Source of the DNA: Phyllostachys edulis
Taxonomy: Eukaryota; Streptophyta; Magnoliopsida; Poales; Poaceae
Reading direction: 5' to 3'
NCBI GenBank assembly: GCA_036346405.1
Contig: CM070561.1
Location: 9,904,441-9,968,440 of the forward strand
DNA length: 64,000 bases
Shown: one piece after another, positions 37,062 through 49,144 of the stretch
How the letters are laid out: every line of letters starts with the position of its first letter
Position numbering within the stretch: position 1 is the stretch's first letter
Notes under the pieces: generated by a model
Databases searched by the model: none
What the model saw: only the letters and a program-made list of their open reading frames with translations
Told to the model about the DNA's origin: nothing
Position numbers and translations under genes: made by a program

Positions 37062-37375
37062 GCAAGTTACACCCGTGGATTAGCAGAATGACATGCATAA
37101 TGGATATATCAAAGGAAGGCATAATATGGTTAGTTTGCGTAAAGCCAAGTTTGTTTCAAATACATATACTAAGTTCTAAAGCAGATTACAATAGTTAAAA
37201 TTCGTTTTCTAAATCACCATTTTCAGTTGGATAACATTCATCACAAAGTGTGAAGGATACCCTCCTGTCACATGGCTCCCCGCCCATTAACCATTTAGAT
37301 ATAAATCCATAACCAAATTTCATAAGTCCTTTGAAAACCAAAACCAAGATCTAACTTTGAGTGGCTTTGCTAGCA

Positions 37376-37432
37376 TGTCCATAACCGTGGACATGGCTAT
37401 TCGAATAGATTTACGCTCTACAGAGTTGTACA
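37376..37432 (-). other. Conserved palindrome block of long LTRs, copy 2
   Basis: On the minus strand TGTACA, CTCTGTAGAG, the perfect palindrome CTATTCGAATAG and CCATGTCCACGG follow in the same order as at 41631-41686. Confidence 0.65.
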
Positions 37433-39089
37433 GCTTTACCCACATAACATGAATTCTCTAGTTTGTTTGGCGTCCGTCAACGCCACCTCATACTTCCTTT
37501 GGTGAGAGGTCTAGAGCACATGACAAGGCCTTTACAAAGCATTACTCCAACGCAGTCCACCCTCGCTAAGGTTTCACCTCCTTTGGATTACCCATCCGCA
37601 GGGTTCAGGCCCCCTCTTGCGCCAGGTGGGACTTCAAAGGTCGTCACATGACTACCCACCGCATCAACGGGATCAACCACGATGGAGCTTTGCAAATTAA
37701 TCGGCCAGGTCCCGCCCACACAGGACATGTGGTTGTACGAGGGGGCTAGCAAGATGCGGCTCGCAGACCGGTCTTCATATGGCTTGGGCGGCTAACACAA
37801 AACCCTTGGGCCTCAACCCTACCTGAGTTGAGCCCGTGCATAGACATTCACCAGCCAAACAAACCAATCCGCCGAACACCAAAACCATTTTTCCATTTCT
37901 GTTTTTCCAAACCATTTATCAAAACCTCCATGACAACCCAATGTCATGGCTTTGAAAACATTGGGTATTTTGGGTCTGAGAGTGAAAATAGATTCCCAAA
38001 TCAAGATTTTGGTCTAAGCAAGTCTAAGCATGAATTTTTCAAGGGCCACTGGTTCTCATTATTGTATAAACCAGGTTTTATCTATGGCGACAATGAAGTT
38101 GGTTCAATATAGACAGTGGCCATACAATGGAATTAGGCATAGCTATGAACAGAAAGATAGGCATTGAAATAACTTAGTAAAAGTAAGCATGCATACATCT
38201 TTGAAACAGAACATAAGTATCTTGAAATAATAGGTGCAATATGGTCAAGGGTGCAACTTGCCTCCTACTTGAAAGGCTTCACGGGTTCACTGCCTCACAG
38301 AGCTCGGACTCTTCAAGGACGTCGAGGTCTACACATTTAAAGAAACTCAAGATCAAATAAAGACCAAAAGGAGATTCAACTAAACTCCAAATAAACATTA
38401 AATAAGAACCACAGAAGGGTTTAGCGATTTGGAGGAGGTCCAAGGTGTTGGCCAAAGGAGGTCTGATGGATTGAGGAAGAGGTCCAGAGAACTTGGAAAG
38501 AGGTCCAAGAGCTGGTCGGGTGAACCAGGGGGTGGAGAATGAGGAAAAGGTGAAGGAGGAAGGGCTGCTCAAGCTTACATTGCCAGAGCTGCTGGGAGGT
38601 CCAAGGGCACACGAGGTCAAGAGCAGGTGAGGAAAAGGTGGAAGCTAGTACAAGAAGTGACACAAAGATAGCAAGGTTGCTACAAAAAGGACGGTAGTAT
38701 TTTAATGCGACACAATAAGCATTAAATGTTTGCAGATTTCCAAGTGCCAAGAACATGGTCAAAGGATAAAAAAAAGTGGGTGTGACTGACAAATTGGGCC
38801 AGTCAAGGCCCGAAGGGGAGGTCCCGTGGGAGTCTAGAGGAGATCCCGCAAAGGTCAAGAGAAGGTCCTCACCCACTAGGAGGTTCAAGCGCGCAAGACC
38901 AGAGGTCCTGGCCACCAAGTGGCCTCAACCCGCAAGGGAGGTCCTTGCAAAAAGGACAGAGGGGAGGTCCTGTGATCAAGGAGGTCCAAAAGACTCAACA
39001 ATGGGGAGGTCCTATGGGCAGGAGGTTCAAAATACCTGCTCATGGGAGGTCCAATGGTCAAGCTCAAAGGCAAGGGGAGGTCCTGGTGA

Positions 39090-39445
39090 TTAGATCTCCG
39101 GAAGGGAGGTCCAACGGTCAAGATCAAGTGAAAAGGGGAGGTCCTGACGGTTGGATCTCTGAGAGGGAGGTCCAACGGTCAAGATCAATAGTAAGGAGAG
39201 GTCTGATGGCTAGGATCTCCCAAGGGAGGTCCTAGCGGTCAGATCTAACAAAGGGCAGGTCCGGACGGTTAAAATCTCCATAGGGGAGGTCCTAACAGTC
39301 AGATCAAAAGCAAGAGGAGGTCTGGACGATTAAGATCTCCAAAGGGGAGGTCCTAACAGTCAGATCTACAAAGGAGGAGGTCTGAACGGTTAGGATCTCC
39401 AAAGGGGAGGTCCTAACGGTCAGATCTAACAAAGGGGGAGGTCTT
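39090..39445. repeat. GGAGGTCC minisatellite in the solo LTR
   Basis: About six copies of a roughly 60-bp unit are visible, each with two halves of the form GGGGAGGTCCTAACGGTCAG and AGGTCTGAACGGTTAGGATC. Looser copies extend from about 38810 to 39790. Confidence 0.75.
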
Positions 39446-41630
39446 AACCGCGCGGGAGGCTTGAACGAACGCAAGGGAGGTCCGAATGAACATGGGGAAG
39501 ATTCTAAAGGACACACGGAGGTCCAATAGGCGAGGAGAAGGTCCTAAAGGACATGGGGAGGTCCAAATAAGGAAAGGGGAGGTCCTAAAGGACGGGAGAG
39601 GTCCGATTGCGTTTTAAGGTGCTTCAAGGATTGAAGTGAAATTGTTGGTAGCGGTAGTACCGGGCTTACGAAGCGGTACGACCGGAGGTGGTCCTGATGG
39701 CCAAGATCCCCAAAAGGAGGTCTTAACGGTCAAGGCCTGATCGAGGAGGTCTTGACGGCTAGGATCTCCAAGGGGAGGTCTTTAGCGGTCAAGGAATAGG
39801 AGCAGTTGGATTTCAATCGAACGGCCTAGAATGGTTGGGCCGTTCAGGCCAAGCGAACAAGCTAACTTGGCCAAGCCGTCTGATATGGATCGGACGATCC
39901 ACACTCTAGGGAACGTTCGGACCGGGCGAACGTTACACCTAGATCGGGCCATCTGGATCGGATGGTCCACAAGTAATACTGTGCAAAGCACTGGATTGGA
40001 CCACGCAAAGGGGAAAGGAGGTCCAAGCCTAGAGAAAGATCCAACGAAGGGGATTCACAAGGGAGGTCTTGACGGTCAGGATCTACAAAGAGGAGATCCC
40101 GTCGGCTGAGATTTCGGTAGAGGTTCAAGGAGGTTCAACCACGGTTTTGAGGGTCTCCACGGAATGGTAATACCGTGGCTTGGAAGCGGTACTACCGCGA
40201 TCCGGTAGCACCGTAAGCAATACTACGGTATGAAAATTCCAGAACATATAAAAAGGAGAGCTAGACTTCCCGTGGAGCGGTATGGCCGTGGGTTGAAGGG
40301 CGGTAGTACTGCAGGGTGGTAACACCGAATTGGTGCGGTATGGATTTTCTAGAGGGAAAACATTCTCAGAGATCAAAGCAAGGAGAAACTCAAATGGACA
40401 CAAGGAGGTCCAGATGAACTAGAGGAAGGTTCAATGGAGTTCGAAGAGGTTCAACTGAGCAAAGAGGGAAAGAGGGTTGAACCAAAAAGAGATTCAAGCC
40501 AACAAAGAGACCCAAAGAGATCCAAACCAAAGAGAAGGTCTGGACACACAGAGGATCTAAACACAAGGGGAGTCTGGACTTAAGGAGTGTCCAAATATGA
40601 GGGAAGGATTAAACCACAAGGATAACCTAGTCCTCAGAGGAGGTCTAGTGGCAAGGACAAACTAGGCCTTTGGGGAGGTCTAGCTACAAGGAAAGTCTAA
40701 ACCTCAGGGGAGGTTTAAACTGCAATTGAGATTAAGGAGGGTCCTGACCCAAAGGATGGGCTGGACCAGAAGGGTGATCTTAACAAAAGGGGAGGTTTCT
40801 ACAAAGAGGGATCTCCAAAGAAAATGGGAGACCCAAATAGAGAACGAAGGGTAAGCAACATCAGAGGTCAAACAAGAGAAAAGGTTTGAACATAAAAGAA
40901 TGTCCAAATAGGATGGAGGAAAGGAGATCCTATCAAGAAAAGGAAAGAAAGCTCCAGAGAGCTAGAGCAACACCAAAAGAACCAAGCTTTGGATTAGTTG
41001 AAGTTTAGTTTAGTCATTTTAAACACTTCAAATTACGAAATTCTCAGATTAAGCTTTGTATTCTTATCAAAACCAATGGTTCGTTTTGTTTTAAAATTTT
41101 TCAAAAAGGCACTGAAAATCAGGATGTTACAATCTGGACAAGTGGTTGCGAGTGATGGTGCCTTCGTGCATGAGATTGGGTAATGTGATAGTCTTGTCTG
41201 GATCATTAAGGACTGAACTTTGACCCTTTAATTCCAGTACCTTGCGTACTTCCACACGCAGTGTATGGGTGTTGTTTGGTTAAGTAAGGGGAAGGTGTTA
41301 TTGAGTTGAGGAATTGGTGGTATGAGGACATTTGTAAAGTTTACGTGTTCGTAGGGTGCCGAGTTCAATTCTATAATGTGCAGGGGAGCACTATTTTATT
41401 TTTGTTCATTGACTCGGTATTCCCGACACAACTTGCATGCCCGGTTGGTTAGTAGGCGGTATAACCTATACTAAGCGGGATTACGTCGCGCATGGGTGAT
41501 GCAACTCAATAATGTCATCTTGCTGAAAAATACCGAATCCTAGTATACCCGGCCGACACACCAACGGAAGTGTGTCATCGTTCGGAGGCATCCGAAGGCT
41601 TACGGGCTTACTAAGTCGTGTGGGTAAAGT

Positions 41631-41686
41631 TGTACACCTCTGCAGAGTTAAAGCTGTTCGAATAGCCGTGTCCACGGTTACGGACA
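41631..41686 (+). other. Conserved palindrome block of long LTRs, copy 3
   Basis: TGTACA, CTCTGCAGAG, CTGTTCGAATAG and CCGTGTCCACGG follow one another. The third has a G-T wobble where other copies have A-T or G-C. Confidence 0.65.
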
Positions 41687-42030
41687 ACACTGGAGTTGTT
41701 GGTTATCAATGTATAAACTTTGTTTTAAGTTTGTTTTGGATACTGGTTGCGGCATGAAGGGTATTCATGCTTGTTGTTGGTCAAAGTGGGGAGTCACTTT
41801 GATCTTGTTTGCTTGTTGTTATCATTTCTGTTATACTTACTGTTGTTTTAGTCCAAATCTGTTTATAAGCTGGCTTTGACAAAAATCAGTAAGTGTAGGA
41901 TTGAAAATTGGCTTTATGCAAAACTATTGACATTACAAACTTCCTGTTGTCAGCCTTATGCATGTATTCTCTAATCCTTTGTTTAGGATCTCGTAAACAC
42001 ATTCTTTTAGTAGTTTTGTGTAAGTCTTGC

Positions 42031-42047
42031 GAGTACCCTTTGTACTT
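42031..42047 (+). other. Conserved LTR hairpin, copy 3
   Basis: GAGTAC and GTACTT pair around CCTTT. Compared with GAGCAC/GTGCTC both strands of the stem have changed together. Confidence 0.6.
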
Positions 42048-42492
42048 AGGTTCTTTAACCACTTGTTGCTGGTGAGGACAGATACTTGTACGAAATGCCT
42101 GTTAGCACCGATCAGGGCGACGCTAACGAGTAAAGCTATTTCTATCCTCCACTCAGTTGCCTTGGGTTTGATGGGGCACACTTGGTGGCTTTGCTGTTTA
42201 TAAATTTTGTTTCCGCTGCAAACTCTTATGTTGGTTAATGCTGATCGGTTGCTTCTATCAAACCGAATCAGACTTGTAAAGTTTTGTAATGTATATTTGT
42301 ATCTGTATGCCTTGTATGACTGTGTATACAATGTTGTTGAAGGATATATGTGTAATAGTCTTTGATCTTGGGAACTATTGTGGAACATATATCCGGGAAC
42401 CTGGTATTGTGTATATTTCTTGTCGAAATTTATACTTTCGGGTATAATTATCTGACTTGGAATATGCCCAATCCCAGGGGTCCTCACAGAAT

Positions 42493-42505
42493 TGGTATCA
42501 GAGCC
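42493..42505 (+). promoter_or_regulatory. Primer binding site for initiator tRNA-Met
   Basis: TGGTATCAGAGCC lies 4 bases after the LTR end, confirming that the LTR acts as the 5' LTR of the plus-strand element. Confidence 0.95.
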
Positions 42506-42682
42506 ATACTAACTGTAGGTTAGTAATAGCCTGGTATCTGTGAAATTATTTTCTAAAAATAACTTCTGAAAATTTAAGTATGATATATTTTATTCCTTAT
42601 CTATCTTAGTGTTCTTTCTTACCCCAACTTCTAGTTGGTTTTACAAACGGATTTGCTCACTTATCTTGTCTTTTGTCCATAG

Positions 42683-43498
42683 ATGAGTGGGTGGTACTTG
42701 GTTAAGGAAACTCGTGCCGAAGATGTCGATGGATACCCGACGTTGCTGCGGGAGATGATGTGGCGATCAAATTTCACTTACCAACCAGAGTACGCCATCT
42801 ACCGCCGAGACCGAGGACCTGGGATGGAAGAGTACCGGGTAGTGATCAACGTGATTGCCAGACAGGTGATGGGTAGCATTCCCTACAGTATCCAACTACA
42901 TGCCACTTCTGAGGCTATAGCTATCCAGGAAGCTGCTAGTGGGATGATGAGCCTTCTTCGTCATGACTTGACGGAGTTGTCTCAACCGCCCTACTATCAT
43001 TTTCCTAGTCGAGGCCCTTGCGCAAAAGCGAACATGTTCGGTGTGATTCAGTTTGGGGAAGACCCACATGTACGTCAGTTGGCAAAGTTGGTTCATATTA
43101 TGGACCAAATTCACCGCTGCCACGTATACGAGCTGTAGGAGACCCGACGTCGTCTGAGAGAAGCTCAGGAGTATCTAAGGATCAGTGTCAGCATGAACCA
43201 CGTTCCATGCAACATGCTCTATGGTGACAACGAGACTTCTCCAGCTGCTGCTGCACCACCACTTTACCGACTTCCGGACGTGGTGGGGGTTGTACCCAAT
43301 TTTGGACAATGTCGCCAAGCCCAGATGTCCGCGGGCTTTCCTTGCACACAACAGCCAGCACCACCTGGAGGTCAAAGTCTATTGCTAGGTTCTCCGAGGC
43401 GACTCATCAGCCAGTTGAACCCTATAGACACAGGATCTCCTGAGGCTCATCTTTTAGAAGAGTTCCCAGTTAACTTGAATAGGGACAATTTTATTTAG
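42683..43498 (+). pseudogene. Accessory retrotransposon gene of unknown function, one internal stop
   Basis: One frame of 272 codons starts at ATG 42683, shortly after the primer site and a 177-base leader. It ends at TAG 43496-43498 and is interrupted only by TAG at 43136-43138. The first half is a compact domain with YPTLLREMMWRSNFTYQPEY, EYRVVINVIARQVMGS and a conserved-looking AIQEAASGMMSLLRHDL. The second half is Pro-rich and less ordered. No gag, protease or polymerase motif is present. Long-LTR gypsy elements of grasses often carry such an extra gene before gag; that is recalled knowledge, and the role is unknown. Intergenic sequence 43499-43827 follows with nothing recognised. Confidence 0.65.
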
Positions 43499-43827
43499 AC
43501 CTGGCCTATGAAGACTTGTGGCATAGGTTGTAGTCAACTAGTGGCTGTCCTTAAACCAGTGTAATCAGTTGGCCCTTGTAAAACTATGTTGTGCTGTTGG
43601 AAAACTTGTGTTTCGGTTAGTACCTATGTTGTCTTTGAACATATATGGATATTGTACCGAAACTTGTTGCTGTTGTTTAATTGGAACTTATGTTCTTTTG
43701 GTGTTATGCTGGTGCATGTCATATCATTGTGCATATTAAATTAGTACTTATCCTTTGCTGTCCTGAATCCTTGTTGTGTTCATTCGAGTGTACTCTTGTG
43801 TGTTGCTAACAGTTGTGTAGGAACAGT

Positions 43828-43983
43828 ATGATAGGACCCACCACTCGTTCCCGAGCGCAGCAGGACGAAGGATCTTCACCTCCGCGATCTCGTTTTGTTT
43901 TGGTCGCTATTCTTTACACTCAGGGAGACCAGGCAGAACCATCTAGTCGCCCTGGTCCATAGGGTGGTCAGCATGAGGAACAG
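43828..43983 (+). pseudogene. Gag N-terminus, split by a solo LTR
   Basis: An ATG opens with TTRSRAQQDE, typical of the start of gypsy gag in grasses. An in-frame TAG follows after about 40 codons (CCA TAG at about 43962). The frame reaches the solo LTR at 43984 after exactly 52 codons and resumes in the same frame at 49145, which shows that the LTR landed inside gag. Confidence 0.75.
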
Positions 43984-44499
43984 TGTAACATCCCAACTGT
44001 GTAATTAGGGTTAATCAAGTATAATTATATGTGTAGAAATTAAAACTTTCTCTCACGACTTGAAAACCCCTAAAATCTCATGTAATTCTTGTCCAAGAGT
44101 TGTGTAATCCAAAAACACAAAGCTCTTGTTGACCAAAAGTCAAATTCCTGTTCCAATTATCTTAAATCTTGTGCCAAACATTTGGAATATATTTTCCTTG
44201 GTCCCAAAACTGATATGGGACCCCTCTGAAAAATATCATGAGTTATAACACTTGTTGATAAATTTTGGAGGGAAAACAATCCTTTAAACAACCTTAACGA
44301 ATTTCCTGAGAAAAATGCATTGCATAATAACCTCTGGAAATTTTATGCAAGGTTAATCTCTTTGTTGGCAAGCTCCAGTTAAAATTTCATCAAATTTGGA
44401 GTTCATTTGCTATCTCAAATAATTCCGCTAAGTTTCATTTGTTAAAAACTAAATTTAAAAGCCTACACCATTCCTTGGGCTAGCCACTTTGCAAAGTTG

Positions 44500-45560
44500 G
44501 TCAGCCCAACCCCATCTCGACCTCCTTCCTCATTTGATGAGGTCGAGCCGTTGGATCCAATCCAAAGGCCACGACCTCCCTCAACCAACGCACTCCAGAC
44601 CTCCCTTCAGAGTCCTCTCGACCACGTGGACCTCCTCGGGTCAACGTGGGCGCCAGACCTCCTCATGGTCAACACCGCAAAGGCTTTCCCACCTCATCAG
44701 TCGTAACTGTTGGATCAAAGATCCACGGTCATGACCTCCCGTGTGTTAAACCTCAAAGACCTCCTCATTTGTTAAACCATCGCGGCGAGGTCATCCCATT
44801 TGTTGAGGTCGTGAGCCGCTGGATCAAATCCAATGACCACGACCTCCTCCTCAACATACTCGGTTAGGTCCTCCCACCTCACGTGAGGTCATAGCCCTTG
44901 GATCCAAGATCCATGGCCCCGACCTTCCTCACCGTTAAACTAAACAAACCTCCCATTCTAACCAAGGTCGAGCCGTTGGATCGAGATCCAACAACTCACG
45001 ACCTCCCGTGCTATCAAGCACTCACAACCTCCCCATCTTTTGTTGTGCACCGTTAGATTAAAATCTACTGGTCCACGACCTCCTTTTTGTCTCATGCGCA
45101 CTGCCTCCCAGGCAACAAGACGTGAGATCGTGAGCCCTTAGATCTAAATCTAAAGGCCCCGACCTCCCTTGTGCGCTATGCAAGCTCGGGACCTCCACCT
45201 CTTTTGATCGGAACCCTTAGATCTAAATCTAACGGCCCCGACCTCCCTTGCTCGCGCATCATATCGAGACCTCTCCATCGTGTCGGTGCCCTTGATTTAA
45301 ATCCAAAGGCCATGACCTCCCCTCATGTCCTTTTGATCGCGTGCAGTTAAGTCCTCACTGGAGGTCCACACCGCTGGATGGAGATCCAACGCTTGGACCT
45401 CTGTCCCTTTTCCCACTTGGCGTACACATTAAGGAAATCGGAGGGCCACGACCTCCCCATCCTTGATCGTGTGGTGGGACCTCCTCCCACCACTTAAAAC
45501 ATAACGGTTCAAAAATTGATCCGATGGTTAGACCTCTCCTGTGTCTTATCCAACGGTCAC
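44500..45560. repeat. Degenerate repeat of about 80 bp in the solo LTR
   Basis: Roughly ten to twelve units contain a palindrome-like core CCGTTGGATC-AAATCCAACGG followed by CCACGACCTCC, with much variation between units. Equivalent cores on the other strand fill 38800-39800. Confidence 0.65.
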
Positions 45561-45802
45561 CAAGACCTCCCTGTTCTTCTCCTTCCTCTGGCAGCATGCG
45601 AGCTCGAGCGAGGCATTAATGCGGTCCGACCTTGGGGTACATTATAATGACTCTTTGTCGACCAAGATTTAATGCAGTCACTTTCGCCTCATTGGTCACT
45701 CGGCCTGTCACCTTGTCAACCTCAATGTCCTTGCCACCCCATGGACCAACCGTGGGCTAAGCTCACCATGGAGCTTAGCCTCACTCATGACCTTCACCTC
45801 GG

Positions 45803-45810
45803 CCTATAAG
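45803..45810 (+). promoter_or_regulatory. Probable LTR TATA box
   Basis: CCTATAAG lies between a GC-rich stretch and a run of short C/T tracts, at a place comparable to 35068 in the other LTR. Confidence 0.4.
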
Positions 45811-48336
45811 TCACCCCGGGATCCTCCCTTGGCTTCCTTTGCACACAATTGACCTCGGCCTTGCACTTGTGCGTGGTCGAGCTCCTCACCCCAAACTCAC
45901 CTCCCATCTTGGCCGCCATTGTTGAGGACCTTGAGCTTCTCGGAGCTCAGAGTTCCAGTGGCTCTCTTTCAAACCTTGCTCACTCTTGCTCCTAAAAACC
46001 TCTTGGAAGTTAACCCTAACTTGAATTGTTTGGGCATTTTTCAGAGGTGGACAAAGTCGAGCTTGGGTTGGAGCTTTGGGGTGTGAAGCTTCACCGCCTT
46101 CCCCAACTCCGGCCATCACCTCCACGACCTCCTCAAAGACCTTAGGACCTCCTGTACACCCCCGTTAGTCCTTTAGATCTTGGCACCCGCTGAATGCATA
46201 TTGCGGAGCTTAAGTTTTGGCACACGCTGATTGTCGCGCTGAGCTCCATTTTGCATTTTCGTAGTTTGGCCGTCTTGGTCATCTTTTGACCTCTCCGGCC
46301 GACGGCGCTCAAGGCCGCCGCCGTTGAGAGGAGGACCATTGTGCGCATGGTTATTGCGGACCCAACGGTATTATTGACCTCACCGCGGGCTCTACATCGC
46401 CGGCGAGATCACTTCTTCCCGCGGGATTTTGTCTGACGCCCCGGCGTGTCATTGTCGTTTTTAGGACATAAATTCACCGTTTTAAATGCCCAATCATTGC
46501 AATCATGGGGTTAGCGATAAATGCCATTAAACCTGTCTCTTGTGCGCATTTAAAACCTCCCTCGCGCGGACCTCCTCATGGTCCCGCGCGCATTTATTCA
46601 TGTCCAAGCGCGTGCGCGAGTTAAGGCGCTGGGTCTGGACATCCAGACCTCCTCCGAGGAGATCTGGAGCGTCCAAGACCTCCCTTGCGCTTATCGTGGC
46701 CGTCGAGACCTCCCCGGAGGTCTCAGAACGCTAGACCTCCGCTTAAGACCTCCCCGGCCATCTCGGCCTTTCATGACCTCCCGGGTAGATCTTGACCGTC
46801 AAGGTCCTCCTCGACGATCTGGACCATCAAGGACCTCCTTGAACATCTGGACGGCCCAGACCTCCCCGTGAGGTCCCCGACGATGTAGATCTTCCTCGGG
46901 GAGATCTTGATAGTTTGGACCTTCCGTTGGAAGATCTCAACCGCTGAGAACCTCCCTTTAGATCTGGTCCGTTCGGACCTCCTTTCCATGTTGTGGTCCG
47001 TTGGATTTCGTGATCACGGCCCCGACCTCCCCCTCACCTCGCGCATGTGCGTTGCTAGGAGGTCCAGACCTCTGGACCTCCCGAGCGTGCAGGCAAGTTG
47101 TTCACTGGGAGGTCTTGAGCCGTTGGATCTAAGATCTGTGGCTCACGCCCTCCCATACCCTTGTGAGTTTTAGAAATTCCAGTGAGGTCTTAGTTAAACT
47201 GAAATAAGGTATAGACTTTAGAATTTCATATCTCTTTCATTTTAATTCCAAATGAGGTCATTCAAATTGTGTTAGCTCTGTCTTGAACTTGACTTTAATC
47301 CAAAAATGATTGTAAGTTGAGTTCAGCTCCAGAGCACAGTTTTGCCATTAGATTTTAAAACTCATTTTAAATATACACTCAAATTAATGCTTAACTTGTA
47401 AAATACATAACTAATGCTCTGTAGATTATTTTTGAGTGAGACCAACTTTGTTGGTTTCCTCCATTAATGGTCTTACTATGAACATTAGTTTTGAGCATGT
47501 TGCTGCTAGGAAAATGAGGACTTGTGCATTATAATTTTGTTCAAGTTCTTGTTTTTGAAAATTTGTAGAGAGTGCAATATAGCTCCTAATGAGGTGAACT
47601 CAATTGTGTTATTCATCTCATGAAGTGCTGGTTTTACAGTAAAAATTTCAGCTTCACTTCTGTTCTAGAAAATGTTGCCTCATAATTAAATTAGTGAATA
47701 GTGCAGTTTGGTATTTTTAGGGCTGAGCAGAATTGTTTTGCTCATAACTTTTGCATTGAGAATCCAAATCAATTGGTTCTTGTTGCAAAATCCCCTAAAA
47801 ATCACTCTCTTGCTGCTGTAGAAAATTCAGAGGATTTGGAGTTCGTTTGCTGTGCTGTCTTTGTTGTTTTTCGTCGTTTTATCGGTTCTTGATTGCTTTT
47901 CCGTTAGGTTTCGACATTTGTGGTGATCCCGAAAGTGACCCTCCGCAACAAAGTGACCACCAACAGCAAGGCAAGCAGTTTGATCATTTCCATCATTGTC
48001 CCATTACTTTAAAGCTTAATATATCGTTTTACTTCTATGTATGCATGCTACTTTGTGTTAAATGTCGCTAGCAAGCCTATAGTTGCATAATCTGTAGGAA
48101 TTGTTCATCCTCTACTACCATGAGCCTAGGTTATTTGCTGTGGTGGGAGCTCGTTGGATGAGCTCTTATCACTTAGTAGTTTCGAGGTAAATTGCTTAGA
48201 CATGCTTAGTTATCGGTAGAAATGGGCGATCATCGACTTAGTCGATGGTCTTGATCACTCAAAACTGATTATTACTCTTATATGTCCAGCACTTGTGCTT
48301 TGATTAATTTGTAAAATCAAAAACTGAAAATAAAAC

Positions 48337-48368
48337 TATTCGAATAGCCTCGTCCTAGGTTATGGACA
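48337..48368 (+). other. Conserved palindrome block of long LTRs, copy 4 (partial)
   Basis: It contains the perfect palindrome CTATTCGAATAG followed at the same spacing by a degenerate CCTCGTCCTAGG and by TTATGGACA, as at 37376 and 41655. Confidence 0.6.
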
Positions 48369-48685
48369 CGCTTGGTTATTTCCCGTAAGAATTAGACTAC
48401 AACCTTTAATTAAAACTTGACATGGTTGGTATGAACGGGGAGTTCATGCTATTGTTGTGGTGACTATTGGGTTAGTCACTTCCAGGTTGATCTTGTTGTT
48501 GTTACTATGTTTTTATCTCGTTGTTACTTCAACATTTAAAAATGCTTTGCCAAATTGCCTTCAATCTATTATGTTATTGCAAATAAATGTTGCTTTATGC
48601 TAAAATGAGTCCAAAGCCTCATCCACTTAAATAAAGCTTGCATGTAGCTATTTATAGTCCTGTTATCTCACACGTAAGTCTTATG

Positions 48686-48702
48686 GAGTACTTTATGTAC
48701 TC
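48686..48702 (+). other. Conserved LTR hairpin, copy 4
   Basis: GAGTAC and GTACTC pair perfectly around TTTAT. Confidence 0.6.
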
Positions 48703-49144
48703 ATCCGCCCGTGGTTGTGGCATTTTGTGGCTTTTGTTGCAGAGGAAGAAGGAGAGCTCCAAGAGCCTCTCTTTTGTGCTACGTGTTGCGCTTTCTTGAC
48801 GACTAGCTTGGCGGTCCGAGATGCCTAGGGTTAAGGCACACCGATTGGCTTTGTGTTATAGCCATCTTTATGGCACTTTTGCTTCATTGTTATCTTTGTA
48901 GAATTGTTGCTATTTGGCCTAAGGGCCCTCTTTTGTAATAGCTTTTCCTTATTAATATTAACTTCGGTTTGTTGCTTATGTTCTATGTGTTGTATGGAAT
49001 TGATACATTCTTTTGGTGTGAGGTATGTATCGTGCATCTCGGGAGTATACATCTCTCGAGACCGGTTTATTTGGTTGATAATACTAGGGTCAATTGGATG
49101 ACTAAGTATTATGAGCCGAATAAACGTCGGGGTCTCACAAACAG

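Larger units (their letters stand above)
36387..41131 (-). repeat. Solo LTR (4.7 kb) inserted in a gypsy LTR
   Basis: Ends are TGTAACACCCC and GGATGTTACA, with an exact 5-bp target duplication ATCTG (36382-36386 and 41132-41136). There is no primer site or interior, so recombination between two LTRs has removed the element. The minus orientation follows from the hairpin, the palindrome block and ATTAATAAAG near its left end, in the same order as in the plus-strand LTR at 1-585. It is rich in GGAGGTCC. The many open frames between 38421 and 40403 reflect this repetition. Confidence 0.92.
33802..42488 (+). repeat. Gypsy LTR shared by two internal regions, opened by a solo LTR
   Basis: It runs from TGTAACGGCC to GGTCCTCACA. 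About 3.9 kb remain after removing the insertion at 36387-41131. A polypurine tract precedes it and a primer site follows, so it acts as 3' LTR for sequence on the left and 5' LTR for sequence on the right. Three related copies of GGCCGTTCGGACCGTCCGAAC-like palindromes lie at about 34568, 34640 and 34783. The open frame at 35854-36117 inside it has no known domain. Confidence 0.82.
43984..49139 (+). repeat. Solo LTR (5.2 kb) inserted in gag
   Basis: It runs from TGTAACATCCC to GGGTCTCACA with an exact target duplication AACAG (43979-43983 and 49140-49144). No primer site follows its right end and no polypurine tract precedes the left, so it is solo. It holds no credible gene; 47160-48660 is plain AT-rich sequence. 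Confidence 0.93.

Noticed and set aside
38421..40403. Many open frames in the solo LTR
   Set aside because: They overlap on both strands and arise from GGAGGTCC repetition. No conserved motif is present.
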